A stretch of 64,000 bases of DNA from Talinum fruticosum (lineage: Eukaryota > Streptophyta > Magnoliopsida > Caryophyllales > Talinaceae). The notes beneath the pieces were generated by a model. That model did not search any database. It was not told the origin of the DNA and worked only from the letters and a program-made list of their open reading frames with translations. The DNA lies in contig JAITYX010000042.1 of NCBI GenBank assembly GCA_021018815.1, positions 2,123,001-2,187,000 on the forward strand, given 5' to 3'. A program made the translations under genes and the position numbers. Below are positions 12,181-25,400 of this stretch, piece by piece (the stretch's first letter is position 1; the number at the start of each line of letters is the position of its first letter).

Positions 12181-13451
12181 TCACTCATTTCTCTGTCGCG
12201 CCAAGTTTCGTTTCCATATTTCTTCAACCAAGTCCGTTTGCAAACGTGCATGAGTTCCGCTGTCTCTAACTTCAGCTGATTTTCGGAAGTAAGTTGCATA
12301 ACATGGGTGATGGTCATGTTGGACATTAGATGTCGGGGTGCATGCCTCCACTTGCTCATAATCGTAATCATAAGCAAGGTTGTATTGATCTCGCTCATCA
12401 TCGACGATCATGTTGTGGAGTATTATACAAGCTTTCATTACTTTACCTATGTCATCTTCCTCCATTAAGCGACAAGGGCCACGAATAATTCCAAAACGAG
12501 CTTGTAAGACACCAAACGCTCGTTCCACATCCTTTCTTACACCCTCTTGTCGTTCAGCAAATAATTTTGCTTTTGGACCTTGTGGTAGTGGGATCGTTTT
12601 GACAAATGTAGCCCATTTCGGATATATACCATCTGACAGAAAATATGGAATGGTATACATATGACCATTGACAACATATTCGCATTTCGGAGCTTGATCT
12701 TGATACAACTCTTGGAACACTGGGGACCGATCGAGGACGTTGATGTCATTGAGACTTCCTGGGCATCTGAAGAATGCATGCCATATCCAAAGATCGTATG
12801 AAGCCCATGCTTCAAGAATAATTGTTGGCACTTTGTATATACCTTTAGCGAACGCTGCTTTCCATGCTGTTGGACAATTTTTCCACTCCCAATGCATACA
12901 ATCAATACTTCCCAACATTCCTGGGAAATCACGGGCATCCCCTACGGCTAAGAGACGATCGAAATCAGCTTGAGTTGGCTTTCTCAAGTACTCATGTCCA
13001 AAAACATTAATGACACATTCCGCAAACTTCTTCATGCACTCAAGTGCTGTACTCTCACCTATTTTCAAGTATTCATCCACACAATCGGCAGATATACCAT
13101 ACGCTAACATCCTCATGGCTGCGGTACACTTAGTTAGCGGTGACAGGCCTGGTCGACCAAGTGCATCATACCTTAACTTAAAGTAATCAGAGTAATTCTC
13201 GAGGGCTTGTACTATGCGAACAAATAAATGTTTTCGCATTCGGAATCTACGACGAAATTGTTGCTCTGTATACACGGGTTCATCTGCAAAATAATCTTCA
13301 TACAAGCGATTGTGAGCTTCTTATCGATTTCTTTGAATATATCTTTTTTCTTACGTGGCCTGGATGAAGATGAAGGTTCTATCGATTCTGCAGCTTGTAA
13401 AATCTTAAGCATATGTTGGAATTCAGTCTCATCGTCAAGTAATTCTTCCAA
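12181..13451 (-). pseudogene. PIF/Harbinger DDE transposase (nuclease), frame-broken
   Basis: The main open frame (12181-13305, 374 codons) is a DDE_Tnp_4-type Harbinger nuclease. The catalytic residues are visible: the first Asp in SIDCMHWEW, the second in GSLNDINVLDRS and the Glu in DVERAFGVLQARF. The family N-terminus is in another frame at 13212-13451 (MEELLDDETEFQHML...). The two frames meet at a T6 run on the plus strand (13344-13349), where one base appears lost. In the correct frame, before the RLYEDYF motif, there is also a stop codon (plus-strand TTA at 13321-13323) where relatives have Glu. That nonsense change is not explained by a homopolymer slip, so the gene is probably dead. 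Confidence 0.85.
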
Positions 13452-13775
13452 AAAGGCATATCATCATCGGACTCTTCAATTATCCATGTCAAGCCGTCCG
13501 AAGATGGTGATGAAGATAAAGATAGATGATCCATTGTTTGACACCTGTGCAAATATAATATTAATAGTGAAAATAACATTAGAGAAAGGTATGATGAAAA
13601 GCAAATTGAAAATTTCCATTCCACAAATAAAAGTTGTTACAAAAGTTTTCCCACAAATGAAGCTGAGAAAATTACTTAGAAGCTAAGAAGCATACATAAA
13701 GTTATGCCATATCTCATTTCATCTACAACTAAAATTAATTGTACGACTAGTTCTATTCAAGGTAAGGAGAAAGAT

Positions 13776-14947
13776 TTACTCAGACGTTTGACGATACTTG
13801 CTCAAAATCTTCTCTTGCACACCTCTAAAATATTCTGCTTCTCTGTAAGACATGTTGTCAACGTTCATCCTCATAATATTTGTCTCCCATTCAAATTGTT
13901 TACGCTGCTCATATTCACGTCGGAGGCGAACTGACTCTTCAGCTGCATCTGCCTTCCTTGCCTGCTCCTTCACATAGTCACGCAATATCTCGCTCCTCTC
14001 CTTTGCAGTTGTGGTCATTGTAGATAGTTGATTAGCCACCAAATCAGTTGTACTTGTTTCCTTCTCCTTCAGTTTCCTTTTGGCCGCTTTTCTACCAATA
14101 GGGCGAAAAAGACCACCCCCATCCGAACCGGATTGATCCTCACTGACAGGGGTAGATGAGTTAGAGTGTGCCCCCATCTCATTAAGCCTTATTCGCTTTG
14201 GGCAACTATCGTTACTTCCGAAGCAGAAAGTCTTCCATTTCGGGTGTTCACGGAGTAGTCGCCACCATACCATATGTTCAAACTTTTTCCCGTCCATTCT
14301 TTGAGAATACAACTCTTGTGCTTTGTCAATAACATCTTCCATACATGTCCCACTTTGATTCAGACGGTAAACTTCATCCACAATCCCCGTCCACTTAGAC
14401 GTCAAAGGGGCACACCTCCTCCAACGTCCATTACAAGTCTTCCAGGATCGTTGGGCAGCTCCTGAAGGAAGGTGCTCGTTGAAGGCTTTGGCCACATTCT
14501 TCCAAAACCCTTCCTTCTTTTGGTCCGCCCCCACGATGGGGTCTATGCTTGTGTTCATCCAAGCACTAATCAAACGACGATCTTCATCCTCTGTCCACTT
14601 TCTGCCCCCTCCCGATGAAGGATCCTCCTCAAGCACTTCGATTTCATCATTGCTTGGGTTAATAGGAGATTCTGAATGTCTCAATGATCGGGTTGGGGTT
14701 GAAGATGGGGTGGAGTTACTTGCCCCGATATATAATTATGATGAGGTGGGAAGGGGTAATATGGTGGAGGTATATATGATCCACCACTTTGCATTGGATA
14801 ATGCATGTATGGATATTGGGGATGTGGTGGTGGATAAGGCCATTTTGGAGTATGGGAAGACATATTTGTGTTACTATTTCGTGAATGTTGTGTTTCATTG
14901 TCTTCCTCATTAAGTAAACTTGTAAATGAGCCCAAATTATTATCCAT
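13776..14947 (-). pseudogene. PIF/Harbinger ORF1, Myb/SANT DNA-binding protein, frame-broken
   Basis: The element's second gene. The N-terminal part (14681-14947) is a Pro/Tyr/His-rich leader starting MDNNLGSFTSLLNEED; the rest (13776-14684) has a Myb/SANT-like trihelix region (GRKWTEDEDRRLISAWMN, WKTCNGRW), a conserved WWRLLREHPKW segment, a basic stretch (GRKAAKRKLKEKE, a likely nuclear signal) and a C-terminal charged coiled coil. The two parts lie in different frames that overlap at 14681-14698; one extra base in the G runs at 14690-14698 would join them. ORF1 proteins of this family bind the transposon ends and escort the nuclease to the nucleus. The break could be real or an assembly slip. 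Confidence 0.8.
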
Positions 14948-15346
14948 ATTCGATCACAATTAACACCTACATGGAATGAAATATAATTAATTTGAAGTTA
15001 AGTCACATTACTTGTCAATAATTGTTAATATAAATAATATATAGATAAGTTCTAACGTTTGTTTAATTTACATACAGAAAATTTACGTCAAATTCTAAAT
15101 TAATTCACATATTTTTTTTTCTAACATGTTAATATGTTTATGTCCACTTCTAATAAAGCTAATTAATATATTGATAAGTTTTAACTTATGTTCAATTAAT
15201 ATGTTTATATCCACTTCTAATAAGTAAATAACTATAACCACACTAAACTTTACTATAAAAAATATTAAAAAGTCATTTGAAAGTTCTTTTGGTTCACTTG
15301 TATAAGAGGAACCAAATCAAATCATAAGCGATAGAGGTATGCTTTT

Positions 15347-15455
15347 CTGCCCAGCACCACAGGCACCACCACAGGCTGTGGTGCATACCGTGGTGGCCAA
15401 AAATACTGCCACGGTTTACACCACTGCCTGTGGTGATGCATGTGGTGTTGGGCAG
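15347..15455. repeat. Foldback hairpin, copy 1
   Basis: The 109-nt segment starts CTGCCCAGCACCACAGGCAC and ends TGTGGTGTTGGGCAG. The two ~50-nt arms pair at roughly 42 of 50 positions around a ~9-nt loop (CCAAAAATA), and smaller CACCACAG/CTGTGGTG palindromes are nested inside. It could be a small MITE or a small-RNA-like hairpin. Confidence 0.75.
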
Positions 15456-16040
15456 CCAATACAGTCATTTGCACCTACATTTTTTGGCTTATATAAAATT
15501 ATTTGAAGCCAATACAATTATTTTCAACTCAAATTTTTGTGATTAATTGAACCCTATAGTAAGGAGTAGTATTTTTTTAAACCCAATTTAAACTTTCATA
15601 TTTTTAAAAAACTAGAATAAAGTTTAGTGACTTTTAAAAAAATTTCCAACATATATAAGTTCATATTTATGTAATATTTGTTCAATTAATATTTACAAAT
15701 TTTTGACTCATATTCAATTAACTTCAAATCAACCTATAAGTTCTAATATATGTCATATATACAATTATACATTTTCTAACATGTTAATATGTTTATGTCC
15801 ACTTCTAATAAAGCTAATTAATATATTGATAAGTTCTAAATTATGTTCAATTAATATGTTTATGTCCACTTCTAATAAGTAAATATCCATATATTGATAA
15901 ATTCACATAAAGTAATATATGTAACCATAACCTCACTAAAATTTACTCTATAAAATCATTAAAAAGTCATTTGAAAGTTATTTTGGTCCATTTGTATAAG
16001 AGGAACCAAATCAAATTATAAGCTATAAATGTATGCTTTT

Positions 16041-16149
16041 CTGCCCAGCACCACAGACACCACCACAGGCTGTGGTGCATACCGTGGTGGCCAAAAATGC
16101 TGCCACGGTTTACACCACTGCCTGTGGTGGTGCATGTGGTGTTGGGCAG
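16041..16149. repeat. Foldback hairpin, copy 2
   Basis: Same 109-nt structure as the copy at 15347, with a few substitutions (for example GACACC for GCACC and GATGGTG to GGTGGTG changes). It sits at the same place in the second 655-bp repeat, so it was duplicated with the block, not inserted separately. Confidence 0.75.
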
Positions 16150-16561
16150 CCAATATAGTCATTTGCACCTACATTTTTTGGCTTATATAAAATTATTTGA
16201 AGCAAATACAATTATTTTCAACTCAAATTTTTGTGATTATTTGAACCCCATAGTAAAGATTAGTATTTTTTTAACCCAATTTAAACTTTGATGATTTTTT
16301 AAAAACACTAGAATAAAGTTTAGTGACTTTAAAAAAAAAATTCTAACTTATATAAGTTCATATTTATGTAATATTTGTTCAATTAATATTTACAAAATTT
16401 TGACTCATATTCAATTAACTGTAAATCAACCTACAAGTTCTAATATATGTCATATATTACAATTGTACATATTATTATTATTATCATATATGTCGCATAT
16501 CACATCCATACTAAATTCATACATATATAACTTCCAACATATGTCACAATCCATACTAAAT

Positions 16562-16564
<3 letters not shown>

Positions 16565-16628
<64 letters not shown>
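16565..16628. repeat. (TA)n microsatellite
   Basis: About 32 uninterrupted TA units within the Harbinger element; a second run of about 22 units lies at 16811-16855. Confidence 0.95.
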
Positions 16629-16630
<2 letters not shown>

Positions 16631-16809
16631 CATATATGTCACATTTTGAATCCATTCGAACTACTTACAACATTAAATCATATTCAATTAACCATAAATA
16701 CATATTCATGTAATATTTGTTCATATAATTTTTTAATTTTATTATGGTCATAATTTTGTTACATAATAAACATATTCACATAAATATTAATTTGGCTTTA
16801 AAATAACAA

Positions 16810-16857
<48 letters not shown>

Positions 16858-17485
16858 AAAAACTTACAATTTGCTTCACTTCTAAATTGATTTACACACC
16901 TCCAACACTCCTACAAAAATATTACAAAAATAATAATTTTAAAACACAGAATTAACAAAATATTCATCTCATCAAAATATAGCAAAATGAAATAAAGAAC
17001 AATTTAGAATTGGATAACAAAATCTTACTATATTTTCTTCACTTCAATCTTCACAAACTAACAATGTGAAAATGAAATGATGTAAGTTGTCAATTTAATA
17101 GGTATTTATACAGTAAAAATATACAAAAAAAAAATACAAAAATATTAACTAAAAACATTACCGTTATTAAAAAAAAAAAAAAACCAATGGCTATTTTAGC
17201 CGTTGGACCTGTACAGCTTTATTATCAATTTTGATTAATTGAAACTTGGTGCAATTTCCAAAATTATTTAATTAATTATCAGTTTATTTTTTGGCTAATT
17301 AATTTTAGTCCAATAACCAATAATACGCTGCCACATCATCCGCGCCTCTTCTCTCTCCAGGCCCTTCTGTACGGGCTCCGCGCGCGCCTCGGGAAGCAAC
17401 GCGCCTGCTGTGGGACGCCGCGCCTCGGGCGGCGCGCCACGTCAGACGCGCTTCCCGGACGCGCTTGGGGCTGCGGGAGCTCTAA

Positions 17486-18529
17486 GTGTGCCCCACCGCG
17501 GGTCTACAAGTAGAGCTTGCAAAAAAATATATTTCTTTTTATCCCGCTTCATATAACACTCATTGAATTTGTCATTTGATAGAATTTTCCTTGTTAGCTT
17601 TAAGGATTTTTGTTTGGATATATTCAAAGTTGTTCCCGAGGGGAGATTCGGGCCCACGTCCATTTGGTCACCACCATAACCCATCTAAAATAAGCCAATA
17701 TCTCATTTGTGACAAAGCGGTTTTCGTTTCATTCTTCTTTCTTTTTGTTCATGCAGATTAAAATTAGAGTCACACAGTGAGCATATGGTCGTACAATGAG
17801 TGCGAGTATAGATGACTCCAATTTTAGCACTTCTATGTGTTAAATTAAATTAAGTAAAATCAAAACTAATAAGAAATTGATGAAAATTAATCTATATGCA
17901 TGAATTTTTTGGGACAAATTAAATAATTTTTTATAACATTTAGAATAAAAAAATTTATATTATTTTCTGCATAACATGAATTTAAAACCTAGTTTAGATT
18001 TTCTTTAGGTATACTCCTATATTATTTTATCTCCTGCAGAACAATTGGAAAGTCAAATAAATGTGAATGTAATCCATATAAGTTATTTATTTCTCTATCC
18101 AACAATAAGAATGTAAAATAAATGGCAATTTACCAAGTACTCTAAATCCACGGTGGAATCAATTTTATAGATCATTCCAGGTCAAGTAATCAAGGATTTT
18201 CCATCAAAAAGAAGTAATCAAGGATCAATCAATCTTGAGATATGCACAACTCATGCTTCAGCCAGAACTACCAATAAGTTCTTGAAGAGTAAAAATCACA
18301 ACCAAAGGTTCGGGCCTTCAATCTTATCCACAGAGTTAATGCCATACAAAAACTGTTGCCATAGATGCTATAGAGCAATAAACCTTGGAAATCAATTGTT
18401 GCCAGACTAGGACACACACTACCAGCTGAGAAACAAACGAATCTTCGGTAATATTCTGAAAATCAACTGTTCCCTCAAATTTGGTTGAAAGTCTTCCCAA
18501 CTCATACTTGTTACATCATATTCTACCAG
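17486..18529. other. Intergenic and 3' flank of the left cullin gene
   Basis: No gene seen up to about 18170. From about 18200 to 18530 the sequence is an inverted copy of the 3' flank of the cullin gene at 33277-33560 (shared words around AATCAACTGTTC and CCAGACTAGGACA), so it is part of the duplicated cullin block. Confidence 0.5.
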
Positions 18530-20724
18530 TTAGACTGCTCGATCATCAGTAGTATGCTGCAGAATTGGAGGGGGGTTAGACACTACCAAAAACAAACTTG
18601 CAATAAGAATGTAAAATCCACATGTGGCAAAAAATGATCAAGCAGAATTGTCACATTCCCCGGCCCTCTGTTCCATACTAAGTGTTCTGTTGTCTTTACT
18701 TGTGGATTGCTCTTGGAATTAAATGCCATGTATAGGTCTACTAAAGTCTATTACTATAGATTCAATTTAACTTTTCTAGGAAATTAGGGCAGTCATTCTA
18801 ACACAAAGGGAGTAAGCAATAAAAAGTTTGTGGATGCATATACTACCTTGTCGTGTTCCAGCAAAGCACTACATCCAGATTTCTCCTTCTCAAGCAACTG
18901 GTTTTCATAAACCAACAGCCCATTTTGCACTCTCTGTGCATCAAAAGATCCCAGTTAGGAAAATTACCAAAGTATAGGCAAAGAGCCTCAGAACATAAGA
19001 GAACTCATGACTCAATAATACTAAAAATATACGCAATAAGTAGAGGGATAAATGTAAATAATTCTTTGTGACCAAGACCAGAACAAACCTCCAGAAGCTT
19101 CTGCTCACTGATTGGATGCAAGTAATGAGCCACTCTATCCTTCTCGTTTTTCAAACACTCATCTACCTGTATAGATAAAAGAGGGATGAAATCTACCATA
19201 GGTGCTTTCTAGTTTTACAATTTAGCAAATTCAGACAGTAGGGAGAAATCGAAGTTATGAAACTCTACCTTCAACTTGTATTCTTGATATGAATCCTCTA
19301 GAATCCATCTTGAGGCCTTCCCAGAATAGTAAGCAGCAGTATCATCCAGCATATGTTCTTCAAAGTCCTTTTCATAGTAATCCATTTTGCCCTCCCCAAT
19401 TTCAACATAGATATCAAGCACATTCTTCAACAATACTCCGTCAATTTGGCTGCCCTCTCTTTCTGCATCAATCTGTCAACAGAGGGTAATCAGCATATCT
19501 GGTGAATAACCAGTAAAAATGCTTCGGGCAAGAACCTACCAAAGCTATAACAGCATCCTTGGCTTTCATAGATATGTCTCGATAAACCTGATGAAGAAGA
19601 GAAATCACCAGTCATGCATACGAAAGATCAAAATTGAAAGATTTCTCGCATTCCTAAATAAGAACAACGTATGAGAGATCGGGAGTGTAATTTACCAGGT
19701 CATAGAAGCAAACAAGTCTAACTTCATTCAATGAAGGAAGTGAACATCCACGAGCACGGCGGTCAAGAAAACTGAACAAGCGAGACAACCATTTGCTTAT
19801 CTCTTTAAACTTTGACCAACTAGTCACAAGATCCCTCAACAAACATTCATCGTGTTTCTCTCTTACTGATGACAAGACCTGATTCAAAGTTAAATGAAGG
19901 CGGAACAAAAGACCAACTGCAACGTAAGAAACATGCATACCAACTGCAACGTAAGATACATGCATACCAACTGCATGCACTAGCATAAACAGTAAGCAAA
20001 GACAGACTCAAATCAACATAAAAAGGTCATGGGTCACGAGTTTAAATGTCCATGAAACACTTCGAGAAGGACACTGAGACCAAGTATGTTACTAGTTATT
20101 ATCCGGATACACAGAAATGAGTGTTACAGATAAATGAGATAATGATAAGGCAACACCCAGGTAAAGAGTGAAACATCTACCTGTTTAGCAGCCAGCTTGT
20201 ATAAATTGATTCACACATAAAACAAGAATCTACTTGTCAAAACCACTAAAAACACCCGGACAACCAGATTTTCAGTGACATATCAAAGTTACTACATTGC
20301 CATTTCCAGACATCCTAGGAGCAAAACACACCAAAGTCCATATTGTTATGCTACCACCATCATCATGAACCCAAAAATGTTCACACCATAATATCAGGTT
20401 ATTATATGCTCACCGTTGAGTTAATGTAATCTACTAAAAGCTGCTTGTGAATCTCATGGACCTGCGGAAGACTCCGAATATGAATTTGATCTTTTTCAAA
20501 CAGATGTTATATATTGTCCTGCAACACAAAGTCAAAACTTGGTAATGTGGATAAAATATATGAAAAGTCATGACATATTGAAATAAGCATTAGAGCAAAC
20601 AAGGCAGTTACGAGTAGAGCTTCATGTATTCTTCAGAGGTGAATCGAGGCTCTAATCCTTCTTGAATCCTCTTGAACTTTGCAATGCCCTTCTCCACATC
20701 ACCCCATCTTTCATCCAACGCCAT
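18530..20724 (-). CDS. Truncated cullin-1-like protein, left copy (one apparent frame break)
   Basis: Eight exons on the minus strand: 20612-20724, 20414-20518, 19696-19878, 19540-19587, 19269-19472, 19089-19166, 18847-18933 and 18530-18556. They encode only the N-terminal cullin repeats: [58 protein letters not shown] and [16 protein letters not shown] are all cullin-1 signatures. The cullin-homology and neddylation domains that recruit RBX1 are absent. All exons except exon 2 keep frame. Exon 2 is one base short: a T5 run at 20492-20496 (A5 on the coding strand) would need one more base to keep the frame through [15 protein letters not shown]. If that is a sequencing slip the product is about 281 residues; if real, this is a pseudogene. 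The start ATG is the one before LDERW, by alignment to relatives; an in-frame ATG at 20823 is also possible. Confidence 0.7.
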
Positions 20725-21275
20725 AACTTCGTGCACAAAGACAGCAACTAAAATGCGTTCAGAACCGTTCAGAACTGCTCGCTTAGAGAAATCATCATCA
20801 TAAACACATCCTAACAAGCCCATGTAGCAACTAATTTGTGTTCAGAATTGCTCACATATAGAAATGATCGCCATAAACACATCATAACAAGCTCCAATGC
20901 ATAAAGTTCCACAGTCAATTACCATAAATTAATAAAGCATCCCATATCATCAAAAAAAAAAAACACATACGTATTAACAAATGCAATTCGCTTTTTTTTA
21001 ATAATTCGGAACAATCATCAAGCACAGCCACAGGAACAATAAGAGACAGTCGTATATTCGCGGACGATACGGAATTAACTAATGGAATCATAAAAACCCT
21101 TATCCTTTCCCAATTTCTCGTTCGATTTCTGTAATCTACACCAAGTCACTGAAAACCCTAATCCTATACACCGAAAGGAACATGAAAAACCAAGCCCTAG
21201 TCACGAAATAGAATGGAAGAACAAAGCCACGATGGTGAAAATCACCTCGAATCGATGCATATGAGTTGGCCCTGT

Positions 21276-21326
<51 letters not shown>

Positions 21327-22402
21327 GGTCGAGTCAAAAAAATAAATTAAATATATATATATATAGAGAGAGAGACATGTGGGTGTCTTGTGGTGGGCTT
21401 GCGATGGGGCCTAGTTATGATTTGTTTTTTCCTTTTTAACGTACAGAAATAAAAAATAAAGTATTTCAATAAAGATTACACATTTTTTAATTGCTAAAAT
21501 ATCAAAAATTATAATAAAATTGACATTAAAAAATTAAGTGACTTCAAGATTTTATTGAAGGACCTCAATAATTTATGATTGAAAAATTAATCTTTGGGAT
21601 GGCAACTACTTCCTTATTTGCATTGTATTTACTTTGAATAGTTAAAACCTTTTTAGTTACAAAAATCTAACTCACTTAATGATGTCCTTATAATTATGCC
21701 TTTGTAATTACAACCCACGATTAAAAACTAATATTATATATATATTTGAGTTGTTTTGATATTTGTTTCTCAAGGAAGGTTAAATTGTTGGGATTTTTGC
21801 ATATATTGAAAAATAGCTTGGTGCATGAGTGTCAAGCAGATGGGGACGGAGCCTTGAAGGAGGTAAGGGTTAAAAAAAAAAATTAAAAAATATCAATTAT
21901 TTGGACTAAAAACTTTAAGATTATACATAATTGGACATCTTTGAATTTGGATTAAAAGACATTGGACAATCTTACTTTTGAATTCCTTACTCGCCACTGC
22001 AAGCAGATTATGATAGATATAGATTCTAAAGTTGCTATCAACAAAGTCAAGGGCATGGTCAATAACGGACAACCTTATTATTTCTTGATCAAAGAATATT
22101 AAAGCTTTTTGCATAATTGATGATTATAGTGACGTAGATTAACTATGTTATTTACATAATTAATAAAATTTAGAGAATTTATCCCTCGTTATATATATAT
22201 GTCAAATAGGCCTAATAATTTTATATTGATATGAATTTAATTGTTCCTTGTAAACAATGGCGTTACGGTTCCTTTTTCAAAAATAAAAGTCGGATAGTCG
22301 AAATTGGAGAATGCTTTTCTCTCAAATACAGACGATTAGATGAAATTTCAATATTCTCCGTAATCAGCAAACACCCAAGTGGAGAACCCGAACCCACAGA
22401 AG
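20725..22402. other. Divergent intergenic region between cullin and ATG6
   Basis: Holds a (TA)n run at 21279-21322 and a GA run near 21364. Right of 21,000, on the minus strand, an AACCCTAA/CCCTAGT-rich stretch near 21140-21210 may be leader of the cullin gene. No other gene seen. Confidence 0.45.
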
Positions 22403-25400
22403 ATGGGAGAGAAGGATAAATCGCAATCGCAAGGGAGAGTTATTCAGGCGGATCCGAATCTTCCGCGGTGGCAGTGCCAGAACTGCCGTCATTCCCTCTC
22501 CATCGTCGATGTCGTCGACTCCTATGCTGACAAGTTCCTCGCCGACTCTCGTTCTGGTTAGGGTTTTTTTGTTGTTGCAAGATTATCGATGTGATTGATC
22601 CATCTTCGTTGCTTTGAGCTTATTATGTTTGCAATTGCTTTCAATTCGTATGTAAATTATGTGTATAAATTGGTTAGAGAGGTTTTGATTAAGAAATTCA
22701 GCTACTTTGTTCTCTATGTTAGCTAATTTTGTGGTTCAAAGTCACCTCATTTCGTTAGAACAATCAGATTTATTCAATTGTAGATATTTTCTAGAATGAA
22801 GAAGCTGTCTTTCTCCACGCATGCTTTTGACTGGGAAATTTTTACTACTATTCAGCTATATTTTTCTATCTCCATGGTAAGCTAATTTTTCTGGTTGAGA
22901 GTCACTAATTTCATTGGGATAATCAGATTGACGCAATTGTACCTAAGCACAAAGTGTTCCTTTTTCTCTTTCTTTTCTCCCTTTTGTGTGTGCTGGGGGG
23001 AGGGCGAAGGGCGTGGGATTTGGTGGGTTATGCGGAGTAGTGACATTTATTTGTTTGGTTAGAGGGGAAAGGGAGAGCCTGGAGAGGTGAAGACTGAAGC
23101 AAAAATATGGTAATTTTTCCCAGTTTAGATTTTCTTGAATAATTCAGTTGTCAAATGACATTATTAATATTCTAAAATCTCACTGTTAATGTGATTTTTA
23201 TGTAAGTCATACAAAAAGCTTTGTCATTTGTAGAGTGTGATTGTGAACCCACCTGCAGGACTGCAGGGCTCATCAGTCCATGGAGCAGGTAGTGTATTGG
23301 CTTCTACACATATGGACCACTCATTTGTTGTCCTGCCAAAGCAAAAATCTCACCCACAAGGAGTGCCCCCTCGTCCCCGTGGGGGAGCAGTACAGTCCGA
23401 CATCACTCCACCTGGGAAGACTATGGAAGAATCATTCGTGGTATTGCCTCCTGCTCCTGCCTCCGTTTACCGGAGTGAGTCCCCAAATGATGGTTCTGGA
23501 ATGCACATGCAATCAACTGAAGGCAATCCTAGTAGCCAATTAAATCCAAATAACTCTGGGTTTCACTCTACTATTACTATCCTAAAGTGTGCATTTGAAA
23601 TTGCTACAGCGCAGACCCAGGTATGTTTGATCTATACTGTCTATGAAGGGTTCTTCTGTTGTGTCTGGCTTTGCTCCTGATATTTTTTTGGTGATCTAAT
23701 ACTTGGTTTTATTTATATGTTGGGTGAATAAATCGGTTATTTCAGTGATTCTAGCAGCCATTGAGAATGATTCAGCTGAAAAAGTACTGAATTTTCTTAG
23801 TAAATATTTTACAGTTTTATGTGCCTATGGTATATGTAATGGGCAATGTTCTCAACATGGTCGATTAATATTTTCTTATTTCTTCCTCCACCAGGTGGAG
23901 CAACCATTGTGCCTGGAGTGCATGAGGGTGGTGTCAGATAAGCTTGATAAGGAAGTTGAAGATGTTAATAGGGATATAAAAGCTTATGAAGTTTGTCTTC
24001 AGCGTTTGGAAGGTGAAGCTCATGATGTTCTTACTGAGGCAGATTTCCTTAGGGAAAAACTAAAGGTGATCACCTGTTAGTTCTCTTCTGACATTAAATC
24101 TGATTTGCTTTCATGGGAATCAAAGAGTTAAATCCACATGTAAACTGATGTTGATAATACGTAGCCTCAACTATTGTTGATCTTTTAATATCATGGCCAT
24201 TGCATATATATGTGGGATGCACTTTATCAGTCACCTTACTATAAAGTCCATGATTAGAGTTTGTGTGATAACTAATGATGCCTATATGCTGGTTAAGATT
24301 GAGGGGGAAGAAAGGAATCTTGAAGCTGCCATTGCAGAAACTGAAAAACAATGTGCTGAAGTAAATTCTCAGCTAAAAGAACTGGAGATGAAGTCTAACC
24401 GCTTTAAAGAGCTGGAAGAGAGGTAACCTAATCTTATAGTGTTAGCAGGAAAATTGGATCCCTTGACTCAATTTCAGTTGTCTATTCAAGACCTAACTTT
24501 CTATGTCCAGAGCTCCCATATATTTACAAATTTCAGTTTTTTCCCCTTCTCTTACTTGTTTTAGGTATTGGCATGAGTTCAACAGTTTCCAGTTTCAATT
24601 AATATCACATCAGGTACCCTGCAAACGTCTTTTTCTTTGTGTAGTTACATATTTTTATCCAATCTAGTCCTGGATTGTAATCAGGAAAAAGCTGCGTTTC
24701 TCTCTTAAATTGTTCGCATATTTTTCAAAGAAGCACATTTTCAATTGTTTAGTTCTTCTTTGAATTTGCTTCCTTTCTCATGGAATATATTTTGGTGCAA
24801 TCATGGGTTTGCTGCCACATTTTATCTTTATATTTTAAACCTGCGTTGGAAGTAACTAGAAATCTAGTTCCACAAGTCATTCTCTCCATTTTTCTTTTTA
24901 AATTATTCCGAGCCAGTAGGTAAACATTGCTCGGAGATGTAGGGTCTAAGAAGAAGCTCTCAACACTTCTACGGCAGGTGTAAGGCTGCAAAAATCAAAA
25001 CCCCAGCCTGCCCCATGTCAGTTTGTGTTGTTTGCTTTTTTCCTTTTAAATTTTTGTGCTGAGTGGATGGCTAGAGCATAGATGGTATAATCTAGTTATT
25101 TGAAGTTTGAACAATGTGCATCTCAGATATAATTACTGCTCTTTTTGGGTGATAGGAAGAAAGAGATGCTATATTGGCCAAGATTGAGGTTTCACAGGCA
25201 CATCTTGAGTTGTTGAAGCGGTCTAATGTCTTAAATGATGCGTTTCCTATCTGGCATGATGGAGAATTTGGGACAATAAATAACTTTCGACTTGGACGAC
25301 TCCCTAAAGTTCCGGTAAGAAAATTTTAGGAACACTCCGTTTCTTTCTGCACTCTTCTTTTGCGTTTATCCATCTGTGCTTGAATATGAGGTCCAGTCTT

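Larger units (their letters stand above)
15121..16430. repeat. 655-bp direct tandem duplication inside the Harbinger element
   Basis: The sequence starting CTAACATGTTAATATGTTTATG at 15121 recurs at 15776 and is followed by a long colinear copy up to about 16430. Each copy has the same foldback segment, the same TGGCTTATATAAAATTATTTG block and the same TTCAATTAATATTTACAAA tail. It lies upstream of ORF1, in the element's promoter side, and is non-coding. Confidence 0.85.
11731..17482 (-). mobile_element. PIF/Harbinger DNA transposon, full length but defective
   Basis: Left end TAA|GAGCATCTCCAGTGGG, right end ending GGGAGCTC|TAA: the same 3-bp TAA target duplication on both sides (11728-11730 and 17483-17485), as expected for the family, with imperfect inverted ends that match best over the outer GAGC and a shared subterminal GATGA..CA..CAGC motif. 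It contains both family genes on the minus strand: the DDE nuclease (12181-13451) and the Myb/SANT ORF1 (13776-14947). Both show one-base frame breaks, and the nuclease also has an in-frame stop. The 2.5 kb between ORF1 and the right end holds a 655-bp tandem duplication and TA repeats, and closes with a GC-rich end. The left end is clear; the right end rests on short inverted similarity and the TAA match. Confidence 0.65.

Noticed and set aside
12144..14913. Plus-strand frames opposite the Harbinger genes
   Set aside because: Shadows of the nuclease and Myb/SANT ORFs.
16400..16753. 117-codon plus-strand frame with a long Ile-Tyr run
   Set aside because: It is mostly translation of a (TA)n microsatellite inside the Harbinger element.
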